From JAVBME01 sp031552765 (GTDB taxonomy: Bacteria; Bacillota; Negativicutes; Acidaminococcales; JAISLQ01), in the NCBI GenBank assembly GCA_031552765.1, contig JAVBME010000030.1:1-57158 (forward strand): a DNA stretch of 57,158 bases. Reading direction: 5' to 3'. Shown here piece after piece: positions 8,772-15,899 of the stretch. The notes beneath the pieces are model-generated. The model searched no databases, was not told the origin of the DNA, and saw only the letters and a list, made by a program, of their open reading frames with translations. Within the stretch, counting starts at the first letter, position 1. Each line of letters begins with the position of its first letter. Position numbers and translations under genes: made by a program.

Positions 8772-9179
8772 TTAAAATGGCACATCGTCGTCAGGGAAAA
8801 TCTCCGGGCCGAAAGAACCGGCCTCGTCTTTATCGCGCATACCGCCGCCACTATTGCCGGCGTCCGGATTGCGGCGGTCTAAAAATTCCACTGAGTTGGC
8901 GATTACTTCCGTCACCCAGCGTTTTTGCCCGCTTTTATCCTCATAGCTCCTGACCTGTAAACGTCCATCTGTCAATACTTTTTGCCCTTTGGTGAGATTG
9001 TTGCCGCAAACTTCAGCCACTTTGCCCCATACCACGATGGGAACGAAATCCGCTTCCTTCTGTCCCTGGCCGGTAAACCTGTCCACCGCCAGGGTGAACT
9101 GGGCAACGACCTTGCCGGACGGAGTGTAGCGTACCTCGGGGTCTCTTGTCAAACGGCCAACCAGAATAACCTTATTCAC
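8772..9179 (-). CDS. ssb: Single-stranded DNA-binding protein
   Basis: 135 aa. OB-fold domain (about 1-105) starting MNKVILVGRLTRDPEVRYTP, a short glycine-rich linker and the acidic tip DDDVPF that docks replication and repair partners. It is shorter than the ~170 aa Bacillus SSB because the linker is short. It lies between rpsF and rpsR with short gaps. Confidence 0.97.
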   Translation of the reverse strand: MNKVILVGRLTRDPEVRYTPSGKVVAQFTLAVDRFTGQGQKEADFVPIVVWGKVAEVCGNNLTKGQKVLTDGRLQVRSYEDKSGQKRWVTEVIANSVEFLDRRNPDAGNSGGGMRDKDEAGSFGPEIFPDDDVPF

Positions 9180-9195
9180 AATAGACAGCCTCCGA

Positions 9196-9480
9196 TCAAT
9201 CGTCTTTTCTGATGATCATGTGCCGCAAAATCTCGTCGGTTATCTTCATAACACGGTCCAGTTCGGCTACGACAGCCGGCTCCGCGCTAAAAAGTGTCAG
9301 GCAGTAATAGCCGTCGGCAATATCCTCAATCTCATATGCCAGACGCCTCTTGCCCCACCGGTCGAGCTTGTTGATGGCGCCACCGTTAGTGGCGATAAGG
9401 TTCTCGAATTTGCTGATAACAGCTTCGGTCGCCTCTTCTTCCATCGGCTTGACGATAAACATGACTTCGTACTCTCTCAC
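9196..9480 (-). CDS. rpsF: 30S ribosomal protein S6
   Basis: 94 aa, beginning MREYEVMFIVKP, with the family core DRWGKRRLAYEI. The start is GTG at 9478-9480 with a strong GGAGGAGGTG site. It is the first gene of rpsF-ssb-rpsR; the leader contains a promoter and a hairpin that may be the S6:S18 autoregulatory element. Confidence 0.97.
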   Translation of the reverse strand: MREYEVMFIVKPMEEEATEAVISKFENLIATNGGAINKLDRWGKRRLAYEIEDIADGYYCLTLFSAEPAVVAELDRVMKITDEILRHMIIRKDD

Positions 9481-9506
9481 GAAATCACCTCCTCCTTTGG
9501 TCTATG

Positions 9507-9524
9507 GCTCCCGGTATCGGGAGC
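9507..9524 (-). promoter_or_regulatory. Leader hairpin of rpsF, candidate S6:S18-binding element
   Basis: A perfect 7-bp stem GCTCCCG/CGGGAGC with a four-base loop lies in the ~55-nt leader between the promoter and the rpsF ribosome-binding site. Many bacteria carry an rpsF leader hairpin with a CCG motif recognised by the S6:S18 complex, and the minus-strand copy reads ATACCGGGAGC. Assignment is by position and this motif only. Confidence 0.5.
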
Positions 9525-9541
9525 AGGGGATTGACTTATAT

Positions 9542-9570
9542 ATTGTACCACCGGGATTTTTTTTTGGCAA
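9542..9570 (-). promoter_or_regulatory. Promoter of rpsF-ssb-rpsR
   Basis: Minus-strand TTGCCA (9565-9570), 17-bp spacer and TACAAT (9542-9547). It is placed about 60 bp upstream of rpsF. Confidence 0.75.
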
Positions 9571-9573
9571 GGT

Positions 9574-10155
9574 TTATATTTTAGCCACGCTTTTTATACA
9601 GGGATTTACTTCGGAAAAAACTATCTCCAGCCGTTCCAGGCGGTCATAGTCCGGCGCCGCAAAAACGGACAAACGCTTACCTTTGCCTGTAAGAAGGTAG
9701 CCAAAAGAAGCTGTGCGGCCAAAGCAGTTGGCTACATTAATTGTTTGTATGGTATTGACATCAGATAGATAATACACATTGCTAAACAATATATTCTGGG
9801 CGATAATAGAATATTCATAAAGCAAAATACTGCGGGAAGCCCGGCATATATTAAGGCCAAGGCCAAATACACAAGGTAAAAGATAGATGTATTTGTTTTC
9901 CAGTGAGGTATTATAAGTCACCAGACCGACAAGTAGCCAGATAAACGCCGTAATAAGCCCGGACAACCGTTTGCCTTTTATTTCCAGCAGCAAGCGGCCG
10001 TCTACCCCAGCCACTGTCCGGCTGTGGTTGACAGTTATGACGACATGCTGCTGTATCGCCCTATCCGGGCGCTTTTTATAAACAAAGACAATAAAAAATA
10101 CTGCCAGTATCAGGACTAGCGAACTGGCCAGTATGACAAAAACCAGCTTTGGCAT
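9574..10155 (-). CDS. Membrane protein of unknown function
   Basis: 193 aa with an N-terminal membrane helix (about residues 3-26) followed by KKRPDR, and two more hydrophobic segments (about 65-105). The C-terminal ~85 residues are soluble and resemble the PH-like domains of small bacterial membrane proteins (inference from pattern). A good site TTTTGGAG precedes the ATG. I do not recognise the family. It stands between the rpsF promoter and the accessory small-gene stretch, all on the minus strand. Confidence 0.7.
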   Translation of the reverse strand: MPKLVFVILASSLVLILAVFFIVFVYKKRPDRAIQQHVVITVNHSRTVAGVDGRLLLEIKGKRLSGLITAFIWLLVGLVTYNTSLENKYIYLLPCVFGLGLNICRASRSILLYEYSIIAQNILFSNVYYLSDVNTIQTINVANCFGRTASFGYLLTGKGKRLSVFAAPDYDRLERLEIVFSEVNPCIKSVAKI

Positions 10156-10218
10156 GACTATTGCTCCAAAAGATTTTTTAATATAACAATAATCATAGCA
10201 TAAACATGAAATTTTGTT

Positions 10219-10653
10219 CTACTTTTTTTCCGCTTCTTTTATATCCAGTTGCAAGCGAAAAACACCGCTTGCGGAAACTTTTTCACCATACTCATTAAGA
10301 GCCGGGCTAAATTTGCTGCTGAGTATTGTCTGCATAGCTACAATATCCAGCATATCGCTACCCGAAGATATTGCTATGCTAACCATCTTAACATAACCAG
10401 CCGCCGTTACGCCCACACGCACATGAACAACGCCCGCCAGCTTTTTCTTCACAGCTTCTTCAGGATAAACCGCCGGCGCCAGTTTTACTATCTGCGGCGG
10501 CGTTTTCGTTGCCACCCGCTTATTTTCTTCCTTGCTCTCTTTTACTGTCACTTTCACCTCTTGCGCAAAAGCGCTCCCGTTGTTTGCAAAAATTGCTAAA
10601 GCAAGGCAAAACAGGCATATTGTCAGATATTTTATTCTTTTGTTTTTAAACAT
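10219..10653 (-). CDS. Secreted stand-alone TonB C-terminal domain protein
   Basis: 144 aa. It has a basic start MFKNKRIK, a hydrophobic core and a likely cleavage site at AFA-QE, so it should be exported. After a short lysine/glutamate-rich linker comes a TonB C-terminal fold: PPQIVKLAPAVYPEEA, then a strand-rich domain with the AGVVHVRVGV and FSPALNEYG segments. TonB normally has an uncleaved membrane anchor and a long proline-rich spacer; both are absent here. The start at 10651-10653 is preceded by AGAGGGTGGG; the upstream in-frame extension to 10695 lacks such a site. No exbB/exbD or TonB-dependent receptor is nearby. A periplasmic structural or signalling role is possible. Confidence 0.78.
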   Translation of the reverse strand: MFKNKRIKYLTICLFCLALAIFANNGSAFAQEVKVTVKESKEENKRVATKTPPQIVKLAPAVYPEEAVKKKLAGVVHVRVGVTAAGYVKMVSIAISSGSDMLDIVAMQTILSSKFSPALNEYGEKVSASGVFRLQLDIKEAEKK

Positions 10654-10691
10654 AAACCCACCCTCTTTTCTCAAAATATTTCGAAAAACAA

Positions 10692-11000
10692 TCAAAAAGG
10701 CACATAATATGTAAATGGCATCAACTTTACAGATATACCTACCGCTCTTTCAATGTATTTGTAGTTATTGCCTAAAATATCGCGCCGCCAGCCACTGCTG
10801 CCGCGCGCGCCAAAAGGCGTTTCCGGAATCAAAATCAGCTCAGGCGCAGTATTATCAGCAAGCCATTCCTTCAGGCAATTGATATAATCGTCTACGACCA
10901 GCATAGAGCCAATAACAATATTGCCACCCAAAAAACCATTTTTTGCTACAGCGACTTGCACACTTGCGCCATCGTGCGCATAGCCTGTATTATTCAGCAA
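10692..11000 (-). CDS. Hypothetical protein, start uncertain
   Basis: 102 aa from a TTG at 10998-11000, which has no ribosome-binding site. The frame is open upstream to 11094-11096, and a good AAGAAGGG site lies five bases before an ATT codon at 11037-11039. That would add 13 residues and give a 115-aa product with a hydrophobic N-terminus (VASFILKPFITYLL). No ATG or GTG is available. Either a rare ATT start is used or the gene is a remnant. The product is not recognised; it has a central LILIPETPFGARGSSGWRRD segment. It follows the 11060-11422 gene by about 20 bp if the ATT is used. Confidence 0.5.
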   Translation of the reverse strand: MLNNTGYAHDGASVQVAVAKNGFLGGNIVIGSMLVVDDYINCLKEWLADNTAPELILIPETPFGARGSSGWRRDILGNNYKYIERAVGISVKLMPFTYYVPF

Positions 11001-11059
11001 ATACGTAATAAAAGGTTTTAATATAAAAGATGCTACAATAAGAACCCTTCTTGCTTTGC

Positions 11060-11422
11060 TTATGGCCGCCGCCTGAAAAATGATCTGATATTTTTGGTAC
11101 TTAAGCTAAAGCCCATATATAAACCAAAAGGAACAGCAATATTCATAATTACTGTAGTCGTTATCCATCCCCCAGCCACTAAAGCTGTCGAATAAATCGT
11201 TGGCATAAGAAAAAACTTTACAGCAACATCCATCATGGTCGTATTTGTGCCATCATCTGTTTCAACAGTCCAAGGGCCTATTGTAACCGTCCCCGTCCTG
11301 GTATTGCCATTATCATCCTGATAAGTTACCTCTGATGTATATGTTCCCCCTTCCCACATTTCATTTTCCTGTACCTGATTGCCCCCGGAATCAAAAATCG
11401 GGCCTTTATCAATAATTCTCAT
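11060..11422 (-). CDS. Hypothetical protein with a C-terminal membrane region
   Basis: 120 aa. The N-terminal ~65 residues are polar and strand-rich (GGTYTSEVTYQDDNGNTRTG), followed by two hydrophobic segments (about 66-105) and a basic end STKNIRSFFRRRP. A strong site GGGAGG five bases before ATG 11420-11422 supports translation. Family not recognised. It belongs to an AT-rich set of small unknown genes read from the promoter near 12200. Confidence 0.65.
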   Translation of the reverse strand: MRIIDKGPIFDSGGNQVQENEMWEGGTYTSEVTYQDDNGNTRTGTVTIGPWTVETDDGTNTTMMDVAVKFFLMPTIYSTALVAGGWITTTVIMNIAVPFGLYMGFSLSTKNIRSFFRRRP

Positions 11423-11482
11423 ATTATCCTCCCACCCCTTCCCTTTGACTTTATTTAGTATAGATAACCAAGTACTTATTAC

Positions 11483-11605
11483 TTATTCGGGATCCTCTTT
11501 CTTGTTTTTTCTCGCTTTATATTTATCGTAATAATGCCCTAAAATAGGCGCCAATACCAGCATGAAAAAAACATAAAAAAGATTTTCCAAATTATTACCA
11601 TACAT
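11483..11605 (-). CDS. Small membrane protein, tandem copy A
   Basis: 40 aa: one hydrophobic helix (LFYVFFMLVLAPIL) followed by GHYYDKYKARKNKKEDPE. It is clearly homologous to the 45-aa product at 11671-11808: both have LFY..M.V...PI.GHYYDKYKA(R/K)K then a charged tail. The sequence downstream of both stop codons is also similar, so this is a local duplication of about 190 bp. The predicted topology is N-out with a basic cytoplasmic tail. The ribosome-binding site is weak (AGAGAT). No function is known to me. Confidence 0.68.
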   Translation of the reverse strand: MYGNNLENLFYVFFMLVLAPILGHYYDKYKARKNKKEDPE

Positions 11606-11670
11606 AATATTTATCTCTACTTTCATTTATATTGAGTAATTAAACACATAAACAAACGCAGACTAGTTAC

Positions 11671-11808
11671 TTATTCAAAACCTTCGTTCCTGTCTTTTTT
11701 TGCTTTGTATTTATCATAATAATGGCCAGCTATAGGAATTATTATTACTGCCATCAAAGCATAAAAAAGAGAATGCCACCCATCCATAAAAAGTGTTATT
11801 CCAGGCAT
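11671..11808 (-). CDS. Small membrane protein, tandem copy B
   Basis: 45 aa: MPGITLFMDGWHS, a hydrophobic helix (LFYALMAVIIIPIA) and GHYYDKYKAKKDRNEGFE. A strong GGAGGG site lies five bases before ATG 11806-11808. Conservation with copy A is in the protein (synonymous changes such as TAT/TAC at the same codons), which argues that both are translated and under selection. Too short for routine gene finders. Function unknown; single-helix proteins with a conserved charged tail often modulate a larger membrane complex (inference). Confidence 0.72.
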   Translation of the reverse strand: MPGITLFMDGWHSLFYALMAVIIIPIAGHYYDKYKAKKDRNEGFE

Positions 11809-11876
11809 GAAACCCTCCGTCATTTATAAACAGATTTTTTTAACACACAGTATTATCTCTTTTTATCATTTTGTCT

Positions 11877-12157
11877 TTACTGTTCCTGGTTTATAAGTTC
11901 TATAGCCTGCCCTATTTCAAACTTTAGACTCTTGCCTATAATTTCAAAACAATCGGCTATACTTGAGTCAATAAAAACGATTTTTTTAATCGCCGGAACT
12001 TTTTTGATTTGATGAATAAGCACACGGTAAAATTTTTCCGACGCGATTGTACGGTTTGAGCTTTCTCCAGTTCCATCTTCAGAATTATTATTTTTTTGCT
12101 GCCGGGCAATACGACAACACTATATGGTAAAAGAATGTTAATAATAATCATCTCCAA
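11877..12157 (-). pseudogene. Small gene split by a frameshift at an A7 run
   Basis: The first frame begins near 12157 (TTG, or ATG at 12149-12151) and reads INILLPYSVVVLPGSKK before becoming unlikely sequence. At the homopolymer 12091-12097 (seven As on the coding strand) a shift of one base enters a second frame. That frame stays open to TAA 11877-11879 and gives a protein-like sequence including RVLIHQIKKVPAIKKIVFID and EIGQAIELINQEQ. The second frame has no usable start of its own. One extra A would give a continuous ~90-residue product. It could be a decayed gene, a sequencing error, or slippage-dependent expression. Not recognised. Confidence 0.5.
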
Positions 12158-12197
12158 TGAGCAATTACCGGTTCAAAAATTACCCCTGGCTAACTTA

Positions 12198-12227
12198 ATT
12201 GTAAATAAGATACCTATATCAAGTCAA
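12198..12227 (-). promoter_or_regulatory. Promoter of the small-gene cluster
   Basis: Minus-strand TTGACT (12222-12227), 18-bp spacer and TACAAT (12198-12203), about 40 bp before the frameshifted small gene. It lies downstream of the ychF terminator, so the small genes probably form a separate transcription unit. Confidence 0.65.
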
Positions 12228-12254
12228 TAACTTTGTTTTGCTTTTTATAAATAT

Positions 12255-12290
12255 ATAAAACTCCCTGCGGCAAATTTGCCGCAGGGAGTT
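12255..12290 (-). terminator. ychF terminator
   Basis: The 16-bp perfect arms AACTCCCTGCGGCAAA/TTTGCCGCAGGGAGTT are followed on the minus strand by TTATATATTT. It lies 34 bp after the ychF stop. Confidence 0.9.
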
Positions 12291-12323
12291 CGCAAAATAT
12301 AACTATATACAGTTTTTCTCAGT

Positions 12324-13430
12324 TTACACATTAAACCTGAAATTAGTCACATCGCCGTCCTGCATGACGTACTCTTTGCCTTCAAGGCGCACCAGGCCTT
12401 TTTCTTTCGCCGCGTTCTGGCTGCCGCAAACGTCCAGGTCGTTAAAGGAAACTATCTCGGCGCGGATAAAGCCGCGTTCAATGTCCGAATGTATTTTGCC
12501 CGCTGCCTGCGGCGCTTTGGTGCCGCGGCGGATGGTCCAGGCCCTGGATTCTTCAGGCCCGGCAGTCAGGTAACTGATAAGCTCCAAAAGTTTGTAGGCG
12601 GCTCTGATCAGGCGGTCAAGTCCCGATTCTTTAAGCCCAATGTTAGCAAGAAATTCCAATGCCTCTTCATCGCTCAGCTCTGCTACTTCTTCTTCCAGAC
12701 GCGCCACCACTGTCACCAGTTGAGCTCCTTCTCCTTCAGCATATTCGCGCACTTTAGCAACCAAGGGGTTGTTGTCGGCATTCGCCGCTTCGTCTTCACC
12801 GACGTTAGCAATATATAGGGACGGTTTCAATGTCAAAAGATTAAGCTCGCCCAACAGCTGCTTTTCTTCTTCATCAAGTCCCGCCCTGCGGGCAGGAACC
12901 GCGTTTTCCAAATGGCCGCGCAGTTTTTCCAGTACCTCTTTTTCGAGAGCGGCTTTTTTATCGCCGCCTTTAATCAGGCGCGGCAAACGTTCCAGCCTGC
13001 GGTCAACAGCTTCGATATCGGCAAGACACAGCTCCGTGTTGATGATTTCTATATCGCGCAAAGGATCGAGCGAGCCTTCTACATGCGTTATGTTGCCGTC
13101 TTCAAAACAGCGGACAACCTGTGCGACCGCATCTACTTCCCTGATATGGGCAAGAAATTTATTCCCGAGGCCTTCGCCTGTAGACGCGCCCTTTACCAAT
13201 CCGGCGATATCGACAAAACGCATAGCCGTCGGCACGATACGTTTAGAGCTGTAAATTTCAGCCAGCCTGTTTAATCTTTTATCCGGCACACTGACTACGC
13301 CGACGTTGGGTTCTATGGTGCAAAAAGGATAATTGGCCGCCTCGGCGCCGGCCTTGGTTATAGCGTTAAATAATGTGGATTTGCCTACATTGGGCAGGCC
13401 GATGATCCCGACCTCGAGATTACTGCTCAT
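12324..13430 (-). CDS. ychF: Ribosome-associated ATPase YchF (Obg-like)
   Basis: 368 aa. P-loop GLPNVGKST at residues 11-19; Obg-family G-domain with a coiled-coil insertion (about 130-200) and a C-terminal TGS domain (GTKAPQAAGKIHSDIERGF). The family prefers ATP and binds ribosomes, and is linked to stress and translation quality. Length is standard. The 5' end overlaps the DUF951 gene by 11 bases, which suggests translational coupling. Confidence 0.95.
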   Translation of the reverse strand: MSSNLEVGIIGLPNVGKSTLFNAITKAGAEAANYPFCTIEPNVGVVSVPDKRLNRLAEIYSSKRIVPTAMRFVDIAGLVKGASTGEGLGNKFLAHIREVDAVAQVVRCFEDGNITHVEGSLDPLRDIEIINTELCLADIEAVDRRLERLPRLIKGGDKKAALEKEVLEKLRGHLENAVPARRAGLDEEEKQLLGELNLLTLKPSLYIANVGEDEAANADNNPLVAKVREYAEGEGAQLVTVVARLEEEVAELSDEEALEFLANIGLKESGLDRLIRAAYKLLELISYLTAGPEESRAWTIRRGTKAPQAAGKIHSDIERGFIRAEIVSFNDLDVCGSQNAAKEKGLVRLEGKEYVMQDGDVTNFRFNV

Positions 13431-13641
13431 TTATTTCCTCCGCGATGTTTTCTTTGCGCCCTACGATAGCGCGGGCGGCTTTGACAAATTTGGGGCGGGG
13501 CATCATGACAAAATGTCCGCAGCCGCAGCATTTAAGCCCAAAGTCCATGCCCGTCCGGGTTATCTCCCATTCGGACGAACCACAGGGATGGGCTTTTTTC
13601 ATTTTTACGATATCGCCTATACTGTACTGCATTTCGGCCAT
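13420..13641 (-). CDS. DUF951 small zinc-binding-type protein
   Basis: 73 aa. The conserved pattern GDIVKMKKAHPCGSSEWEI and a CCGCGHFVMMPR segment match DUF951. The three or four cysteines may bind zinc. The start ATG 13639-13641 is preceded by AAAGGAGTG; the frame remains open to 13707 but lacks a site there. DUF951 next to ychF is a known Firmicutes arrangement. Role unknown. Confidence 0.88.
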   Translation of the reverse strand: MAEMQYSIGDIVKMKKAHPCGSSEWEITRTGMDFGLKCCGCGHFVMMPRPKFVKAARAIVGRKENIAEEINEQ

Positions 13642-13666
13642 ATCCAGCACTCCTTTTAGCATTGAG

Positions 13667-13695
13667 AACCGGCTTGCGCAAACAGCAAGCCGGCT
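13667..13695. other. Inverted repeat between CBS-ACT and DUF951 genes
   Basis: Arms of 11 bp (AACCGGCTTGC/GCAAGCCGGCT, one G-T pair) with a 7-base loop. On the plus strand it is followed by TTTTTT; on the minus strand it lacks a T tract, so it is a poor terminator for the minus-strand gene upstream. Confidence 0.5.
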
Positions 13696-13718
13696 CCATT
13701 TTTTCAATAAGCTCCAGG

Positions 13719-14363
13719 CTAGGATATTTTTGTTATGTCTATCACCTTGAAGCCATGCGCTTCGAGCGCAGCCTGCACTTGTTCCACATTGTCAAAGTCT
13801 CCGCGCAAAATGAGCTCTTTGCTGCCGTCGCCGGCGTCCACTGTGACAAAACTGGTGATGTTGATATTGCTGTCTTTAAAAATGCCGCCTATTTCGGCCA
13901 GGACGCCCATACGGTCGGGCGCGCTGATGGTAACACGGGTCTTTCCCTCCGGCAAGCCCATGACGTCGACCAGCATTTTAAAAATATCCGTTTCGGTGAT
14001 TATGCCGACAAGGTTATCCTCGTCGTCCAAAACCGGCAAGCCGCCTATTTTATGTTTGTACATCAAAAGGGCCGCTTCTTCGATGGTCGCGCCGGCTTTT
14101 ACCGTATAAAGTTTTTTAGCCATTATTTCATGGACTTTGAGTTTGGTCAAAAGGTAATTCGCTTCGTATTTGGAAAGGGTGGTCGCCGGAGATGGCGCCG
14201 CCAGCTGCAAGTCGCGGTCGGTCACGATACCGGCAAGCTTGCCGTCTTTCATGACCGGCAGACGGCGTATTTTGCTGATACGCATTACTTCCATGGCGTC
14301 GAAAATACTTATATCAAAATTGATGGTAACAGGATTTTTCGTCATGCGCTTATAAATAAACAC
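13719..14363 (-). CDS. CBS-pair and ACT domain protein (AcuB-like)
   Basis: 214 aa. Two CBS motifs (about residues 7-60 and 76-130; RRLPVMKDGKLAGIVTDRD and GGLPVLDDEDNLVGIITETD) form an adenine-nucleotide-sensing module. A C-terminal ACT domain (about 140-210; RVTISAPDRMGVLAEIGGIF) is an amino-acid-binding type. It lies immediately downstream of the branched-chain amino-acid transporter on the same strand, so the ACT domain may sense leucine, isoleucine or valine (inference from position). Confidence 0.88.
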   Translation of the reverse strand: MFIYKRMTKNPVTINFDISIFDAMEVMRISKIRRLPVMKDGKLAGIVTDRDLQLAAPSPATTLSKYEANYLLTKLKVHEIMAKKLYTVKAGATIEEAALLMYKHKIGGLPVLDDEDNLVGIITETDIFKMLVDVMGLPEGKTRVTISAPDRMGVLAEIGGIFKDSNINITSFVTVDAGDGSKELILRGDFDNVEQVQAALEAHGFKVIDITKIS

Positions 14364-14427
14364 GGTAATTCCCCCCTGCTTGCGTTAGTTTCATCATCAA
14401 CCTACGGGTACTGGTCTTGCTCCTTGG

Positions 14428-15132
14428 TCATCCGCCAAGATACGCTTTCTTTATCTCTTCGCTTTCGGCCAGTTCATCCGCCGGCCCGGACAGCATGATG
14501 CGCCCTGTCTCGAGGACATAAGCCTTATGGGCTATGGAAAGCGCCATATGGGCGTTTTGTTCTACCAGGAGTACTGTCGTACCTGCTTGGTTTATTTCTT
14601 TTATTATATAAAATATTTCTTTTACTAGTAAAGGGGCCAGGCCCATGGATGGTTCGTCGAGGATAAGCAGTTTGGGGCGGCCCATCATGGCGCGTCCTAT
14701 GGCGAGCATTTGCTGCTCGCCGCCGGAAAGCGTACCTGCTTGCTGTTTTTTACGTTCGGCCAGGCGGGGGAATTTTTCAAAAATCATCTCGTAATCTTTG
14801 CTTATATTTTCCTTGTCGCTGCGTAGATAGGCGCCCATTTCCAGATTTTCCATAACGCTCATATTGGCAAAAACGCGCCGCCCTTCCGGCACATGGCAAA
14901 GACCGAGCGCAACTATTTCATGCGCCGGCCGGCCGACGATATCCTGTCCCATAAAACTGATGCCGCCGGTTTTCGGCCGCAACAAACCGGATATTGTACG
15001 CAAAGTGGTGCTTTTGCCTGCGCCATTGGCGCCAATAAGCGTTACTATTTCGCCTTCTTCGACCGACAGGCTTATGCCTTTTATCGCATGGATAGCGCCG
15101 TAGTAGACATTGATATCATTTACTTGGAGCAT
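14428..15132 (-). CDS. livF: Branched-chain amino-acid ABC transporter, ATPase LivF
   Basis: 234 aa. Walker A GANGAGKST near residue 36, ABC signature LSGGEQQMLAIGRAM and Walker B LLILDEPSMGLAPL. With LivG it energises import. The start is ATG 15130-15132, overlapping the livG stop by one base (TGATG), which signals translational coupling. An upstream extension to 15246 lies inside livG. Confidence 0.95.
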   Translation of the reverse strand: MLQVNDINVYYGAIHAIKGISLSVEEGEIVTLIGANGAGKSTTLRTISGLLRPKTGGISFMGQDIVGRPAHEIVALGLCHVPEGRRVFANMSVMENLEMGAYLRSDKENISKDYEMIFEKFPRLAERKKQQAGTLSGGEQQMLAIGRAMMGRPKLLILDEPSMGLAPLLVKEIFYIIKEINQAGTTVLLVEQNAHMALSIAHKAYVLETGRIMLSGPADELAESEEIKKAYLGG

Positions 15133-15899
15133 CAGGACACCTCCTCGCCCAGGTAGGCTTCGATGACCCGTGGGTTGCTCCTGATCTCTTCCGGCAGACC
15201 ATGAGCTATTGTAGTACCGTATTCGAGGACATAGATGCGTTCGCAAAGATCCATAACCAGGCTCATATCGTGTTCGATCAGTAAAACCGTCAGTTTAAAT
15301 TCATCCCTTATCCAGCGGATAAGACTGGTCAGTTCGTTAGTCTCCTGCGGATTCATACCGGCAGCCGGTTCGTCCAAAAGTATCAGCTGCGGTTTGGTGG
15401 CAAGGGCGCGGGCGATCTCGAGGCGCCTTTGTTCGCCGTAAGGCAGGTTTTTCGCTATCTCATCTTTTTTATCCAACAGATTGAATATGCGCAAAAGTTC
15501 CTGCGCCTGTTCATGAAAACTTTCTTCCTCCGGAAAATAGCGCCCCACGCGGAGCACCGCCTCAGGCAGGCTGTATTTTACATGATGGTTGTAAGCGATT
15601 TTTACATTGTCAATAACAGAAAGCTCGGAAAACAGACGTATATTCTGGAAAGTACGCGCTATGCCCAGTTGTGTCACTTCAAAAGGTTTGAGGCCGCGCG
15701 TATTTTGCTCATTAAAAATAATGCTGCCTTCTGTCGGCGCATACACCCCGGTCAGCAGGTTGAATACAGTAGTCTTGCCCGCGCCGTTCGGCCCGATAAG
15801 GCCGATAAGTTCGCCTCTATTTATCTCCAGCGTCAGGTTGGAAAGCGCACGCAGTCCACCAAAATTGATGGAGAGTTTATCTGTTTTAAGCAGCGTCAT
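15132..15899 (-). CDS. livG: Branched-chain amino-acid ABC transporter, ATPase LivG
   Basis: 255 aa. Walker A GPNGAGKTT, signature region YGEQRRLEIARALA, Walker B LILLDEPAAGMNP and the switch histidine in LIEHDMSLV. The start is ATG 15897-15899 after GGAGGTGCG, overlapping the end of livM by 14 bases. Confidence 0.95.
   Translation of the reverse strand: MTLLKTDKLSINFGGLRALSNLTLEINRGELIGLIGPNGAGKTTVFNLLTGVYAPTEGSIIFNEQNTRGLKPFEVTQLGIARTFQNIRLFSELSVIDNVKIAYNHHVKYSLPEAVLRVGRYFPEEESFHEQAQELLRIFNLLDKKDEIAKNLPYGEQRRLEIARALATKPQLILLDEPAAGMNPQETNELTSLIRWIRDEFKLTVLLIEHDMSLVMDLCERIYVLEYGTTIAHGLPEEIRSNPRVIEAYLGEEVS

Noticed and set aside
11957..12157. 66-aa product read entirely in the first frame
   Set aside because: After the A7 run this frame turns into Lys/Arg-rich low-quality sequence, while the other frame looks protein-like; it is treated as one frameshifted gene.
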